This document shows positions 32,703 through 43,921 of a DNA stretch of 64,000 nucleotides, piece by piece. The translations under genes were made by a program, and so were the position numbers. How positions within the stretch are numbered: position 1 is the stretch's first letter; each line of letters starts with the position of its first letter. Where the stretch lies: NCBI GenBank assembly GCA_033296725.1, contig MU857645.1:1-64000 (forward strand), written 5' to 3'. The notes beneath the pieces are model-generated. The model was not told the origin of the DNA, did no database searches, and was given only the letters and a program-made list of their open reading frames with translations. Source of the stretch: Corynascus novoguineensis. Lineage: Eukaryota; Ascomycota; Sordariomycetes; Sordariales; Chaetomiaceae.

Positions 32703-35484
32703 GTTGAAGATGATGTTGTATGTCGCAAAAGGTTTCTGGACAACTGGCGTTTCCTGTTTGGCTGCTTCTCGATATCACCCCTCCTAGGATCCGGAGCGAA
32801 CTCCTTCCTTTATAACCACTGACCTCGTCATCCCTCCTTCAACCCAATCTGCGGGGTCGGAGGTCTGGAAATGGCAAACAACATGGATGGAATTGCGCGA
32901 CAGCCATACCGTTCCAATCAAGAACAATGTAAAGCCAAAGGCAGGCAAGAGAGAAGGTTCCGGCCGGAGGGGTCCGATCTGATAACACAAGCGATACTCC
33001 ACAAGTAGTAACGGCGGCAGGCAGGTTTCAACGGATTTAGGGCGGATACGCGAGTCGCGAAGGTTGAGATATCAAGGGTACCGGCTATGTCGGCCAGTTC
33101 CGTTGCGGGTTAGGAGCTGATGCTAGACGCGGCGTGGATCGCGTCATCGCCTTCCGCCAGTGCTACTCGCATTCCACATCCCCATGCGGGCATCCCGTGG
33201 GGAACGGAGCACGTCATTATATCTGGGGTTTAAGTCCGGTTGGAATCACACAAGAAGCCGGAGATAACTTATAACCTGGCGAATCGTCTCTGGATTGATG
33301 ATGAAAATCGTTGATCGCTGATTATGACCTCCGATATCGTCCTCAATAACAACGACCAAGCGGTCTTTTGAATCGCGAATAACGCATGAGCTCTATTCAA
33401 CATCCATTGGGAGGATGCGACGACATTTTACGTATATTCAGGTTTTAACTTTGACCTCGGTCCGGTAGGAAGATCATGTGGGTGAGACTTGATCTCACGA
33501 AATCAAGCGAGGCTCGGGCAGACTCTAGAGGAGAGACACAATCGAGCTGCCATTTCTACCGAGCTTTTCTTTGAACTTCGATTCCACTGATGTTTGCGGA
33601 TTGGGGTTGGAAGCGAACCAACACTTCTTGGCTATGTGCCACCGGGCTTTGTCACCGCTCTCTACCTGGCCCTAGCTAGGAGAAGGCCGATAGCTAACTA
33701 CTGAACACTTTTCATCCCATCTTGCTTATATTTTCACAGAACTTGGCGAACACTGCCCAAGCGCTGCCCATTCACCGGCACCTAATCCGTGTTCTCTTCA
33801 ATCACCTAGGGTCCGAAACGTCCTTAACAAGTCATCACATGCCAGGACGTGGGCAACACTCAAAGACATAGAGCATGCCATTGCTTAGCATTTCACCCCT
33901 TCTAGTCTTTTTGGTTGCTGCTAAACAGTATATCAATCAATCGCTCCTTGCTCTTTAATACTAGCTACTAATTGCATTTATCGGTTGACCTAGATTAAGG
34001 AGGCTAGTTATATAGATCATAGGTACGTGTCTGGTATAGTCTGTCTCCTCTTGAAAACGCCATATTTGTTAACCTGCTTAACGTCAGTTGTGAGATACTG
34101 TGCGCTTCAGGCTCCTGGCCCTGTGCTAGCCAAGACAACATCTATTCATTGCATTGCCACGACGTCTTGTTACACCCAAAGCCATAGGGATTCCATGCTG
34201 TGGGTAGCCTGAATTCTTTACGCATATCTCTTACTCGTCTTAAATCTCACAACTCTTTGATTCTTGAACCGGCCAAAGAATGGTGTTTTGGAGCCCATTC
34301 ATCAACACTTATCAAGCTGGGCCTGCTATGATGGGCATATCCGTGGGTTGAAGAAAACTTTTCACCTTAGGTTAGTTAGGTACTTATACCAAGTATTAGG
34401 CAATCAAGTACCCAATCACAAGGCTTATACAACCGTTTTAGATATTCAGTTGAATACGATCAAGCCATTTGTTGCTCGGACCAGACCATTCCAAGTTTTC
34501 ACACTGAATCCTGGGTCGTTCCAGCATTAACTCATGACTGCCAGGCCTCGCCAGTCCACTTGAGTTGAACCCCAACCTCATGATCACACGATACTTTCGA
34601 AGATGGCGTGACTAAAGCAACCAGGCCTGCTTGCTTGGTTACTTACGTACCTATGAATGGACTCGGATGGGGAGACCAAGGTTGTATCGGCCCCGGTCGC
34701 CGGGTCATCTCCCTCGCCAGCACCCTGGTCCGAGATCCCCCGAGTTCATGTCAGCCCGGATCCAGGCTAACACCCCCCCGCCGCGAATCCTGCAGCCCTG
34801 CTGTAGCAGCCCGCCTCTCTCCGACTGTCCGGGCACAAAACTGGGGCCGGCTACAAAACTCATCCCCGCTTGTTGAAAGAAATAATCAGCCTCCGGGACC
34901 TGCATGTCTGGTGCAGACGGGAGCAGGCGAAGGACTTGCGTTTCCTTTCTTCCACGCGAGAAAGTCTGTTAGTAATTTGGCTACATATACCGGGTGCATA
35001 GCCTGTTGATCGGATGCAAGCATCGCTGCCGCTTCGTGACATTGGCGACTGAGAATGCTTGCAGCACGGCCTGGAGCCATCACCGCGGGAAGTCTGCAGC
35101 GGTGGCCCTCAGCGCCGCGTGAGTTCAGAGGCTCCGATTGGCTCAAAATTCCTCGCATGCAGTCGACGGCCCCCGCGACCAAGACGCGTGGTTCATGTAG
35201 GCAGGTAGCATTTTGGCATGGTGGGATCCTCAACACCATGCCACGATCAAGGGTGCGAGCCCGTGTGACTGGGTATCCAGGCGGCACTAGCGCGGCTAGA
35301 ACTTTTTTGGGACCGCGTCCTTCTGCGGCAGTCTTCCCCTCACGGCCGAGCGCGGCTGAGAAAGGTGAGTAGCAGTCATATTTAGCATGGCTCTCCCTAT
35401 CAGTATCCAGGGATGGGGGCCCTCGACAGGTTTCCCATCTCCCGAACTCTGGTGCGCCTTGTTTTGAAAAGAAAAGACGCCAGG
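32703..35484. other. Gene-poor region of 2.8 kb with an AT-rich block
   Basis: No gene supported on either strand. About 33840-34560 is clearly richer in A+T than its surroundings, with many TAG, TTAG and CTAG words, as in old RIP-affected repeats, but no protein motif survives. The right end holds the promoter of the FAD oxidase. Confidence 0.5.
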
Positions 35485-37538
35485 ATGGCCTCGCTCCTAC
35501 GTCCCGCGGCTATTGCAGCCATCTCGGCCGCCTTCGCCTCCCGGGCCACCGCTACGACTTTGGTAGCAAAGTGCCCAACACGTTTTGCGTGGGAGGATGC
35601 CCAACTCACCGACAACGTCATCTCCAATAGCGAACCCTCGTTGTTTGGCTTCGGTGACGATGTCGGCACCGGCGCAGCTTCTAGCTCCCAGAATGATAAT
35701 GCCGGTGGTCCTGACTGTAGGGCTATGCCGGGCGACGCCTCGTGGCCGTCCGACGAGACCTGGGCCCTCTTCAACTCGACCCTCGGTGGCGCCCTTATCG
35801 AGACGGTGCCCCTCGCCGCGGCGTGCTACGCCAACTGGCCGGAGCAGCGCGACGCCGCGGTGTGCGAGTACCTGACCTCGCATTGGAACGACCCGCACCT
35901 GCACGTCGAGGACCCGACCTCGGCCATGTTCCCCCTTTACCAGGGCCGAACCTGCCTGCCGACCGACGATCCAGACGGGAGCGATTGCGCACTGGGCGGC
36001 TACGCGGCCTACTCGGTCGCAGCGACTGACGTCTCACAGATCCAGCTCGCCATCAACTTTGCCCGTAACGCCAACCTCCGCCTGGTTGTGCGGAATACGG
36101 GCCACGACTTCAATGACAAGTCCGTAGGCGCTGGTGCCCTGTCCTTGTGGACACACAAGCTCCGGGATATCCAGTTCCTGCCCGACTTTGACTGCCGGGG
36201 GTACAGCGGACCGGCGTTCAAGCTCGGCAGCGGTGTAATGACGGAGGAGGTGTATGCTGCGGCCGAGGTAAACGGGGTCACGGTGGTTGGCGGCGAGTGT
36301 CGGGTGAGTGACAGCCTTTTCTTCCCTGTGGTGGAAAAAAAAAAGAAAAAGGCGAATGGCTCAGGTCGCTAACCGCACGGTATAGACTGTGGGCATTGCG
36401 GGAGGCTACATCGCCGGGGGCGGCCACTCGCCAATGACTTCCCTAGTTGGCATGGGGGCCGATCAGGTGTTGTCACTGGAAGTTGTCCTCCCCAATGGAC
36501 GATTCGTCACGGCCAACGAAGATACAAACCCGGACCTCTACTGGGCTCTCCGTGGCGGTGGTGGTAGTGAGTTGAACCCTGTCGCACTGAAAGCCTCAAG
36601 GTCGTCATCCTAACCCAGGTACAGGCACCTATGGCGTGGTGACTTCTGTGACGATTCGGGCGTATCCGCAAATCCCACATACAACCTTGACTTATGCCTA
36701 TACCACGAGCCCTAACGTCACGACCGAGACCTTTTTTGAGTCTCTCGGCGTATATATGAGTTACTTCGACAGGATCGCCTCAGCCAGCGCCTACGGCTAC
36801 TTCCTCGTCACCAGCATTGGCCCCGACCAATATCTCTTCAGCATGATGCCCCTGTGGGGAGCCAACATGACGAAGCCACAGCTCACCGAGCTCGTGACAC
36901 CTCTTCTTGACGACCTGGTCAGCTTGGGCATTGCCATCACCCCCAACATCACCGAGTATCCGTCCCTCTACAATGCGTACAACGGCACCTTTGGGCCGGA
37001 GCAGGTCGGCGGCTACGACAATCACGCGGCCTCGCGCATCTTCCCTAAGGAGAACTTCGAGCCGGCGAAGCTCGACGACACGCTCGCCGCAGTGCGATAC
37101 GCGGTCGAGGGTGGTGGCATCCTAATTGGGTACAACATCCGGGCAGCGCCCAACCCGACCGTCAACCAGACCAACAGCGTCAACCCGGCGTGGCGGAAGA
37201 CGACGGGCTTCTTCATCTTGGGAGCCGCGTGGGCGGCCAACGCGACCGACGCCGAGATTCAGCAGACCAGCGAGACGCTGACCGACGACTGGATGGCTCG
37301 CTGGCGCGCCGTGTCGCCGGGGGGCGGCTCGTACGGGTCTGAGGGCGACATCAACGAACCTAACTTCCAGCAGTCCTTCTACGGCAAGCACTACCCTCGG
37401 CTCCTCGAGCTTAAGAAGAAGTATGACCCTACCGGCCTATTCTATGCGCCAACCGCCGTGGGCTCCGAGGATTGGTACATCACGGATCAGCTGCCGTGGA
37501 TCCCGACGCAGAACGGCCGGCTGTGCAGGAAGAAGTAA
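35485..37538 (+). CDS. Secreted FAD-linked oxidase (berberine-bridge-enzyme-like)
   Basis: Three exons: 35485-36303, 36386-36566, 36619-37538; introns 82 and 52 nt; 639 residues. Residues 1-24 form a signal peptide; a possible upstream ATG at 35413 would place basic residues before it and is less likely. The VAO/PCMH FAD-binding fold is clear: RNTGHDFNDKS (about 203-213), then GGECRTVGIAGGYIAGGGHS, GADQVLSLEVVLPNG and DLYWALRGGGG. H207 and C272 lie where berberine-bridge-like enzymes attach FAD through two bonds. The BBE C-terminal segment is present (QSFYGKHYPRLLELKKKYDP and FYAP). Several N-glycosylation sites support secretion. Substrate is unknown; relatives oxidise sugars or secondary metabolites. 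No biosynthetic cluster surrounds it. Confidence 0.92.
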
Positions 37539-38111
37539 GGCGTCTGCTTCGAGTGGGACAAAATAGCAAATACTGGTAGAATAGAAGTGAAGAAGTTTGA
37601 AATCAGCGTCCGATTTTGTTACCGATGGTACATTATTGACATCTCACCAGAATCAGCATTGGCTCAATCAGTAACTTAGTGCGCATATTATCACTCTAGT
37701 TTTCTGCGGGATCAAATAGCGCCCACGGAGTTTACCTTCACAATATTTGAATTGTGATAAAGGCGACAAGATGCCGTGGAATCGGTCGAGCGCAGGTTGT
37801 TTCACAAAGGCAGCTTCCGAAGCAGCCTCAAAATGTTTGGGGACGCGGCCTTCCATGGTTCCTTCCTGCATTTCTCTGAAGCAGATGCTAATTTTTTTTT
37901 GTTAGAATTGCAGCTTCCTCCGTCGTCCCAGGAGCGGACCCGGAATTGGAAATCTGAACAATCATGGTAAGGAGCCTGAGGTCCTCCCATGCCTCACCTA
38001 GTCCAGAACGGTCTATAGTACAAGTAGGTTACTCTCTAAATATCAGCCACATCGTTCTAAGGCACGACGGAGCGAATTTGGACCATAAACAACGACCATC
38101 CGATTGCAAGG
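37539..38111. other. Intergenic region
   Basis: 3' flank of the oxidase and promoter of the next gene. No gene seen. Confidence 0.6.
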
Positions 38112-39492
38112 ATGGACAGCCCCGACCAATCCATCAGCAACGGCACCTGCTTTTACGCACGAGGAAAGAGCTCAAACGACCGATTCATTCCATGTGGCAA
38201 CGTGGCATTTGGCAACATTCACTGTTGTCAGGCGGGCGACACTTGCCTCGAAGACAGCGCTTGCTACAATGGCCGATATGGCACGACTTATCTGGCCGGA
38301 TGCACTGACATCTACTACGACGACACGAGCTGCCCTAACAAGACATCGTGGGACGGTATGACAGGGTGACTACGCCATGTTGTGCCCTTACAATGCTAAC
38401 GTGTAACAAACCCAACCTCCAGGGTACCCATGGGCTGGTCTAATCTACTGCAGACCCAACCAATGGTGCGTGTTGGGATACATATATAACCATCCCCTTA
38501 GAGTTGTGTGAACAAAAGACTGATGGGCATATTTTGAACACAGGGTAGCCTGCGAAGAGACAGCGAAGCCATCAACAATCTCTACAGGCGATGACTGTAC
38601 CTGCGATCCCGACGTCGAGGCGAGGACAGCTGCGTTCATAGACGGGTCAATCATCGGATCGATCGCAATTCTACCAACCATATCGGGAGGTAGAATCGAG
38701 TGGCTGCCCGGCCACTTGCCGACCGCCATCCCAACTTCGACGTCTTCTTCCTCCGTTATCAAGTCGACCTCGACCCCTGAATCCACCTCGGCTCCATCTC
38801 CAACTCTCCTCGTACCAACGTCCACACCGGTTAACGGTTCCGATTCAAGCCATCACCACCTCGCCCATCTCACTATCGGCGCGAAAGTGGGCATTGGCAT
38901 CGGCTGCGCGTTAGGTGTCATCCTCCTGTTCGGTGCGCTCTCCGCGGTTTGGGTGGTGTTGCGCCGCCGCCGACGAGGCGGGGACAACGCCAATGAAAAC
39001 AATGATTACGGCAACAATATGACGCCTTACAGCCCCGGACCAGATTCTCCGGCAGCCGCCGCAGTGGCATTTTCTCCCGGCCAGTCAACCACCGGCAAGG
39101 GCGTGGTGGCAATGCCAATCGCAGAGATGCCCAGCCCGGAAGTCCCACCACCGCGGTCAGCAGTCTCTTCTGCCGAACTACCTGCCAACGCCGGTGGCGG
39201 TGGGAACTCCATCTGGCCTTGGTCAGCGAGACCGGAGCTGCAGGGTGATGTGTCTCCGCCGACGAGTCCTTTGCTGGCTACGTTTACCGCTAGCTTGGGC
39301 GACGGCGGCGGCGGCGGCGGCGTCTTAGGGGGTCAGCAGGCGAGGTCCCGCATGCGTGCATCGCTGTCGTCGCCGTCGACTTGCACTCCGGCTCCGAGTG
39401 TCGCTGGGGAAAGGGGTTACGGGGGGGCCAGCCCATATCAGGGGCATGGGGCTTCGAGGCGCCGAGAAGATGTGTGGGAAATGCCTGGGTGA
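38112..39492 (+). CDS. Cysteine-rich single-pass membrane protein
   Basis: Three exons: 38112-38355, 38423-38465 (43 nt), 38544-39492; introns 67 and 78 nt; 411 residues. An N-terminal domain with about a dozen Cys includes CGNVAFGNIHCCQAGDTC and ends in CDPDVEAR. A Ser/Thr/Pro-rich stalk follows, then one membrane helix near 206-232 (VGIGIGCALGVILLFGALSA) with an RRRRR stop-transfer block, and a long Gly/Ser/Pro-rich tail with a GGC-repeat poly-Gly. I see no cleavable signal peptide before the Cys domain from this ATG, so either an upstream exon is missing or the membrane helix acts as a signal anchor. The layout resembles fungal wall-facing receptors, but function is unknown. Confidence 0.8.
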
Positions 39493-40290
39493 ACTAAGAA
39501 ATGTGCTGTTGTGAATACTTGGTGTTTGGGAAGGAGGTGATTCATTTGTGTACTTGTAAATATGTCGATAATTAAGTGAGAGAGGCGATGAGTCTCGCTG
39601 AAATGGAACACATGGCTGACAGGGTGCCGTCTCGCGAAAATGCTGGCTTACAATTGTTAGGCATGCAAGAGGCTTCTGAGCCAATGAACATTTAGCACCT
39701 ATTGCTAAACCCACAAGCTTTGAATGAGAACCTTACGGTACCCATCTCATTGCGAGGCGTGTCACGACTCGACTGCGAGAGTTCGTGCACGTTCTGCTTC
39801 CAACCCACGTTCAAGACACGTCGCGCAGGGAATTGAGAATTTAGGTGCTTAAAAATTAAGAACACCTAGGCAACAACTCTAGCTCTAGTCGGGAAAAGGC
39901 AAACATACCTTGTTTGCTTTCTAACGCATCGTGAGAAGACCAACTCCGGTGCGGTCGCTCGCCACGGGATGAAGTATAACCCTAACCCTATTCAAGCTTG
40001 GCAACAAAGGCTCCCCCGCCCCGCTGATTCGCTTTGTCTTTTTGACATCAACTCCTATATCGCCCATGAGGTCAGTGTTTATTCCTTCACAGCCAATAAG
40101 GGCCGGTAAAAGTCAGGCCAGTGTGGCTTCTAATAAATTTGATTCTTTTTCTTGAGTCTCGCAACTCTTTATCATCAACAATTTGAGGCCCCAACTTTGC
40201 GACAAAGAACTCATAGTGGGGTCCCCAAGACTCCTTCAACCCTCAACCCTCGATCATCAATTTTCGCAGCACTACAGTTAGGCTCCGGCA
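39493..40290. other. Intergenic / promoter of TFIIIC-subunit gene
   Basis: No gene. A telomere-like motif lies at 39978-39990 and is listed separately. Confidence 0.6.
39978..39990 (+). promoter_or_regulatory. Telobox-like element (two CCCTAA units)
   Basis: The sequence AACCCTAACCCTA is two telomeric repeats inside a promoter, 300 nt upstream of the TFIIIC-subunit start. Teloboxes bound by Myb-type TTAGGG factors (Tbf1/Teb1) are known in promoters of translation-related genes. The role here is inference. Confidence 0.5.
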
Positions 40291-42518
40291 ATGCGTCTGC
40301 GCAGCACACGCGGAGTGAGGAAGCGCTATGTGGAAGAGCCAATTGTATTTGATGACGACGATGAGCCCATCACTGTGCCCGAGGATCGATCCAAGGATGA
40401 CGATTTCGAGGCACAGTCGGACGCAGCTCAAGCTGAGGACGATGACAAAGAGGATGAAGGCGATCCCACGAGCGCGGACGAGGAAGTGCCGAGTAATGCG
40501 GGAACTTTGGAACCGCAGGGCGACTCGAGCCAGCCCAAGAAGCAGCGTAACACCGGGGCCGGCATGATCCAGAGCCGGAAGGGCTTCCACGACATTCCTC
40601 ATTACCCTCTCGAGACACGCATCGTCACCCGCGTCTATGCGGGGCCGCTGCGCCGCTATGCCCGCTACAGCGCGCTTCGAGACGCCATGTATGGTCCAGA
40701 GTACGAGCGGATTAAGGTCATCTGGGACCTCGAGATCCGCTGGTCAGATTTCCCCGTCTTGCCACCAAGGCTTCCGCCGGAGGACCAGCAAGGCGTCATT
40801 CCAAGCCCTTGGTTGCACCCTGGTTTTGAACAAGGCCAGCAGAGAAGGGCACTTGCTTGGTACGATGACTTTCAGATCAACGCTTCCCAGGTCCAGCAAT
40901 CCCGTATTCTTTCCCCTGATGATGGCCAGCGGTTCGTTCCCCAGGCAGAAGGAGATATCGTCACACTTGTCGGCCCCTGGAACAAGCAGAAGGAGGTTAG
41001 GCTCAGCCAGGGAGGCAGTATGTCAGTCTCTCCGTCAGGCCTCCCAGTAAACGACCCTGACGCGCGTGACAAGACGCCAAGTGGATGGACACTCGATGCG
41101 GGAGGCATTCCCCTCGCCGTATCATGGGCTCCCTTGGCCCGGCAAGACATCCAGGTTCTCGCGGTGGCGACAATACCGTTTTCTGACCAGCAGCCGGTTA
41201 ATGGGGATGTACCGAAGGCAGATGCGACAGACAAGACCACGGGGTGCGTTCAGCTCTGGGAATTCGTTCCTGGCGAGAAGCGTCCCGGCCAACTGGCCTC
41301 TGCTTCCGTCCAGCCGCCAAGATTGCTGAGCGTCAAGTGTTTCGACTGGGGCCGGCCAAAGCGGCTTCAATTTTGCCCAGTTGCCCTTGACTCTTCCGGT
41401 CTGTACGGGCTGTTGGCTCTCTTGACTGACGATGGGATCGCTCGCGTCATTGACACCAAGGTTGTCGATAACGAGGATAGTCCCCTCTATGGTATGTTGG
41501 TATCACCGGCTCGACTGTTCTCCGCTGACGTGCCCCAGAATGGATTGAATCGCCCGTTGTGGCTCTTGGCCTTACCGAAGACTACAACGTCAGGGTCACC
41601 TGCCTAACCTGGGTGAATACCAACCGAATCGCCCTAGGCCATTCGGACGGGTCCATCACCCTGTGGTCCATTTACCCGCGCCAGCTGCTGCAGCGCGTGG
41701 GCGCCCACACAACATACGTTATCGACATCAGCTCGGCGTACCCGTCAAACCCGTACCTCGTCGCATCCATCCCCGTGGGCGGCTGCGCGACCCTCACGGA
41801 CCTCTCCCAGCCGAGCTCTGAGATGACCTACTTCCCGGTTCCGGCCATCAGCTTCCAGCCCAACCTGCTGTGCTGGAACGAACCGATGCAGGGCTTCATG
41901 GCACTCTACCCGTCATCTACGCCGAACACGACCATCGCCTTCTTGCACCATCGCTACTTCTGCCAAGCACGCAGCATCACCACCGGGCCGAATACCCTCA
42001 CCTGCGTCTCGGCGGGAGCAACACACCCCTTCATCCTGGTTGGCTGCGCAGACGGCTCGGTATTTGCGTGCAACGCACTGCAAAAGCTTTTTAAGCAGAA
42101 GGGCGAGCCCCTGCGCAAGCTGAAGGTCTTTGAGCACGAGTACCGGCCCATCGATGCCTTTCAACAGCCGAATGAGGCCGGGACCTCGGGCCTGAGGGGT
42201 GCGGCGAGAATTTTGCAGGGGTTTCTGCCGGAAGAGAACGATGATCCCAGAACGGAAAAGCGGAAGGAGATGGACAGGAAGAAACGGGCGGCCAAGAAGA
42301 AGAAAGCTGGAAAAAAGAAGAAAAGGACAGGCGACGAGGACGAGACCGAAGACCGCGAGGCCGAGCTCGACGAGAAGCTCGCGTCTCGGGTGGTCATCCA
42401 CGAGCCTCTGACACGGTTGACGACGATTCAATGGAATCCCAACGTGCAGTTCAGCTGTTGGGCCGCATGCGCAATGGCCTCCGGGCTGATCAAAGTCATG
42501 GACTTGGGCGTGGAATAG
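40291..42518 (+). CDS. TFIIIC subunit, Tfc6/Sfc6-like WD-type protein
   Basis: Two exons, 40291-41491 and 41539-42518, with a 47-nt intron; 726 residues. The N-terminus is a basic RSTRGVRKRY segment followed by an acidic disordered region. The conserved block YPLETRIVTRVYAGPLRRY / YSALRDAMYGPEYERIKVIWD comes next, which I associate with the fungal TFIIIC tau91-type subunit. A beta-propeller with WD-like units follows (TWVNTNRIALGHSDGSITLWSI, TTIQWNPNVQFSCWAACAMASGLIKVMDLG), interrupted by a Lys/Glu-rich insert near residues 640-670. In yeast, Tfc6 helps TFIIIC bind the B box of tRNA genes for RNA polymerase III transcription. Orthology was assigned by pattern, not by search. Confidence 0.75.
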
Positions 42519-42703
42519 CCGGCGCCCGCCCCCAACCCCACAAACGGCCCTTTGACTAAACCAGAATGATCAGCTTGGTTACCCGGTTTGATGTTTCAGT
42601 ACCACCCCAAGCAACGAGCGATCACGACCTGGCTGAAAAACCTGATCTATCAGTTGCTGCTCTATCTATAAGCGCCTAAGCGGTCTCTATTCTCAGCTGC
42701 AAT

Positions 42704-43921
42704 TCAACACTGTGCCCCGAGAATGCCGTGGTGGTGGTCAAACGCCTTGATCATGCCATACAAGTGGGATGTCGCCGCCAGCAAGACACAAACGTGGAAG
42801 ATCTGGTGCGAGCTACCCCAAATGTCGAAGGCGCCAGGCCACTTGCACTCGGGAAACCGAACCTGGTCTACGTGTCAGCCATTGTTCAACGACATTCTGG
42901 CTGGTTGCCGTCCGAAGGTGCTTACCGCGTATAAGAAGGCACCGGAGATGTATAGAGCACCTTGAAGCAGCACCCAGCTCAATCCCATCCTCTCATCTAG
43001 CTCGCGATACCCGTAGAAGCTGAGGCCATGCAAGACCGGTATGACACCCGACAAACCCAGCCCGACAAACATTAATGCCCTGTACGGCCGCCACGCTGGC
43101 GTGCGGAAGTGCTCAAACCACGAAACCACCAAACACCCTAATCCCAACAGCGCAATCTGCCACACCGAGTCAGCATCTCATCACAGAAATCACACATTCG
43201 CAAGGGGGAATCAACTTACCGCCCCCAAATAGGCCGTCAACCAGCCGGCCCAGCAGAAAAACCCATACCATAACGCGGGCACATAACTACCCACGATCAA
43301 GAAGACAATGCCCGTATAATCTAGTTTGTTCCCCCACTTGGCCACCCCCTCGCTGTGGTTGCTCAGCATGTGATACGTGCCGCTCATCCCCAGACAACAA
43401 AAAGCGCCGGCGAAGAAGCAGGCAAAGACGAAGGCATCGGCGCTGCTGGCAGTCGCGTAGCGGGGGCCGATGATCTCGTCGAGGAAGCCGTATGCCCAGG
43501 TAACGCCGAGGGCCACAGCCGCGGCACCAATGAGGTGGGTCCAGATGTTGACCGACTCATTGTGCAGATAAAGCAGGCTGCCCAAGGAGGCGAGGAAGGA
43601 GCCGGATTCAGGCCGGTAGCCCGAGTGGATCGAGGGGTTGTCGCGCCGCCAGGGCGGCAGGTCGTCCCAGCGGAGGAGCAGGCGCCGGGCCGTGGCCTCG
43701 ACGCTTGTCTCAACAGCCTGGGCGGTGTCGCGGATGGCTTGGACCGCCGAGGTCGGGCCGGATGAGGATGAGGATGATGGGCGGCGGTGCCGGAGTCCGG
43801 ATGACAATTGTGTTGTCCGATCTACTACGCCCGAGTTCGAGTCCGGATCTGGGTGGTCGTGCTTATTTTCGACCGCATTGGGGCGGCGACCCTTGCTTTT
43901 GCTCCGCGTTGTAGGCGGCAT
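42704..43921 (-). CDS. PAQR/haemolysin-III family membrane protein (Izh-like)
   Basis: Three exons: 43921-43220, 43156-42926, 42862-42704; introns 63 and 63 nt, both phase 0; 363 residues. The first 80 residues are hydrophilic and Ser-rich. The PAQR core then begins with WRRDNPSIHSGYRPESGS and LGSLLYLHNESVNIWTHLIGA, the signature of the adiponectin-receptor/Izh family, followed by about seven membrane segments. The metal-site residues of the family are visible: His in SGTYHMLSNHS and paired His in the C-terminal part (SSHQIFHVCVLLAATSHLYG). In yeast, Izh proteins affect zinc and sterol metabolism; the catalytic role proposed for the fold is ceramidase-like hydrolysis. It ends in the short tail HHHGILGAQC. 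Confidence 0.93.

Noticed and set aside
31336..37538. Biosynthetic gene cluster of dioxygenase plus FAD oxidase
   Set aside because: The two genes lie 2.8 kb apart with no core synthase, transporter or regulator. The dioxygenase looks like sulfur catabolism.
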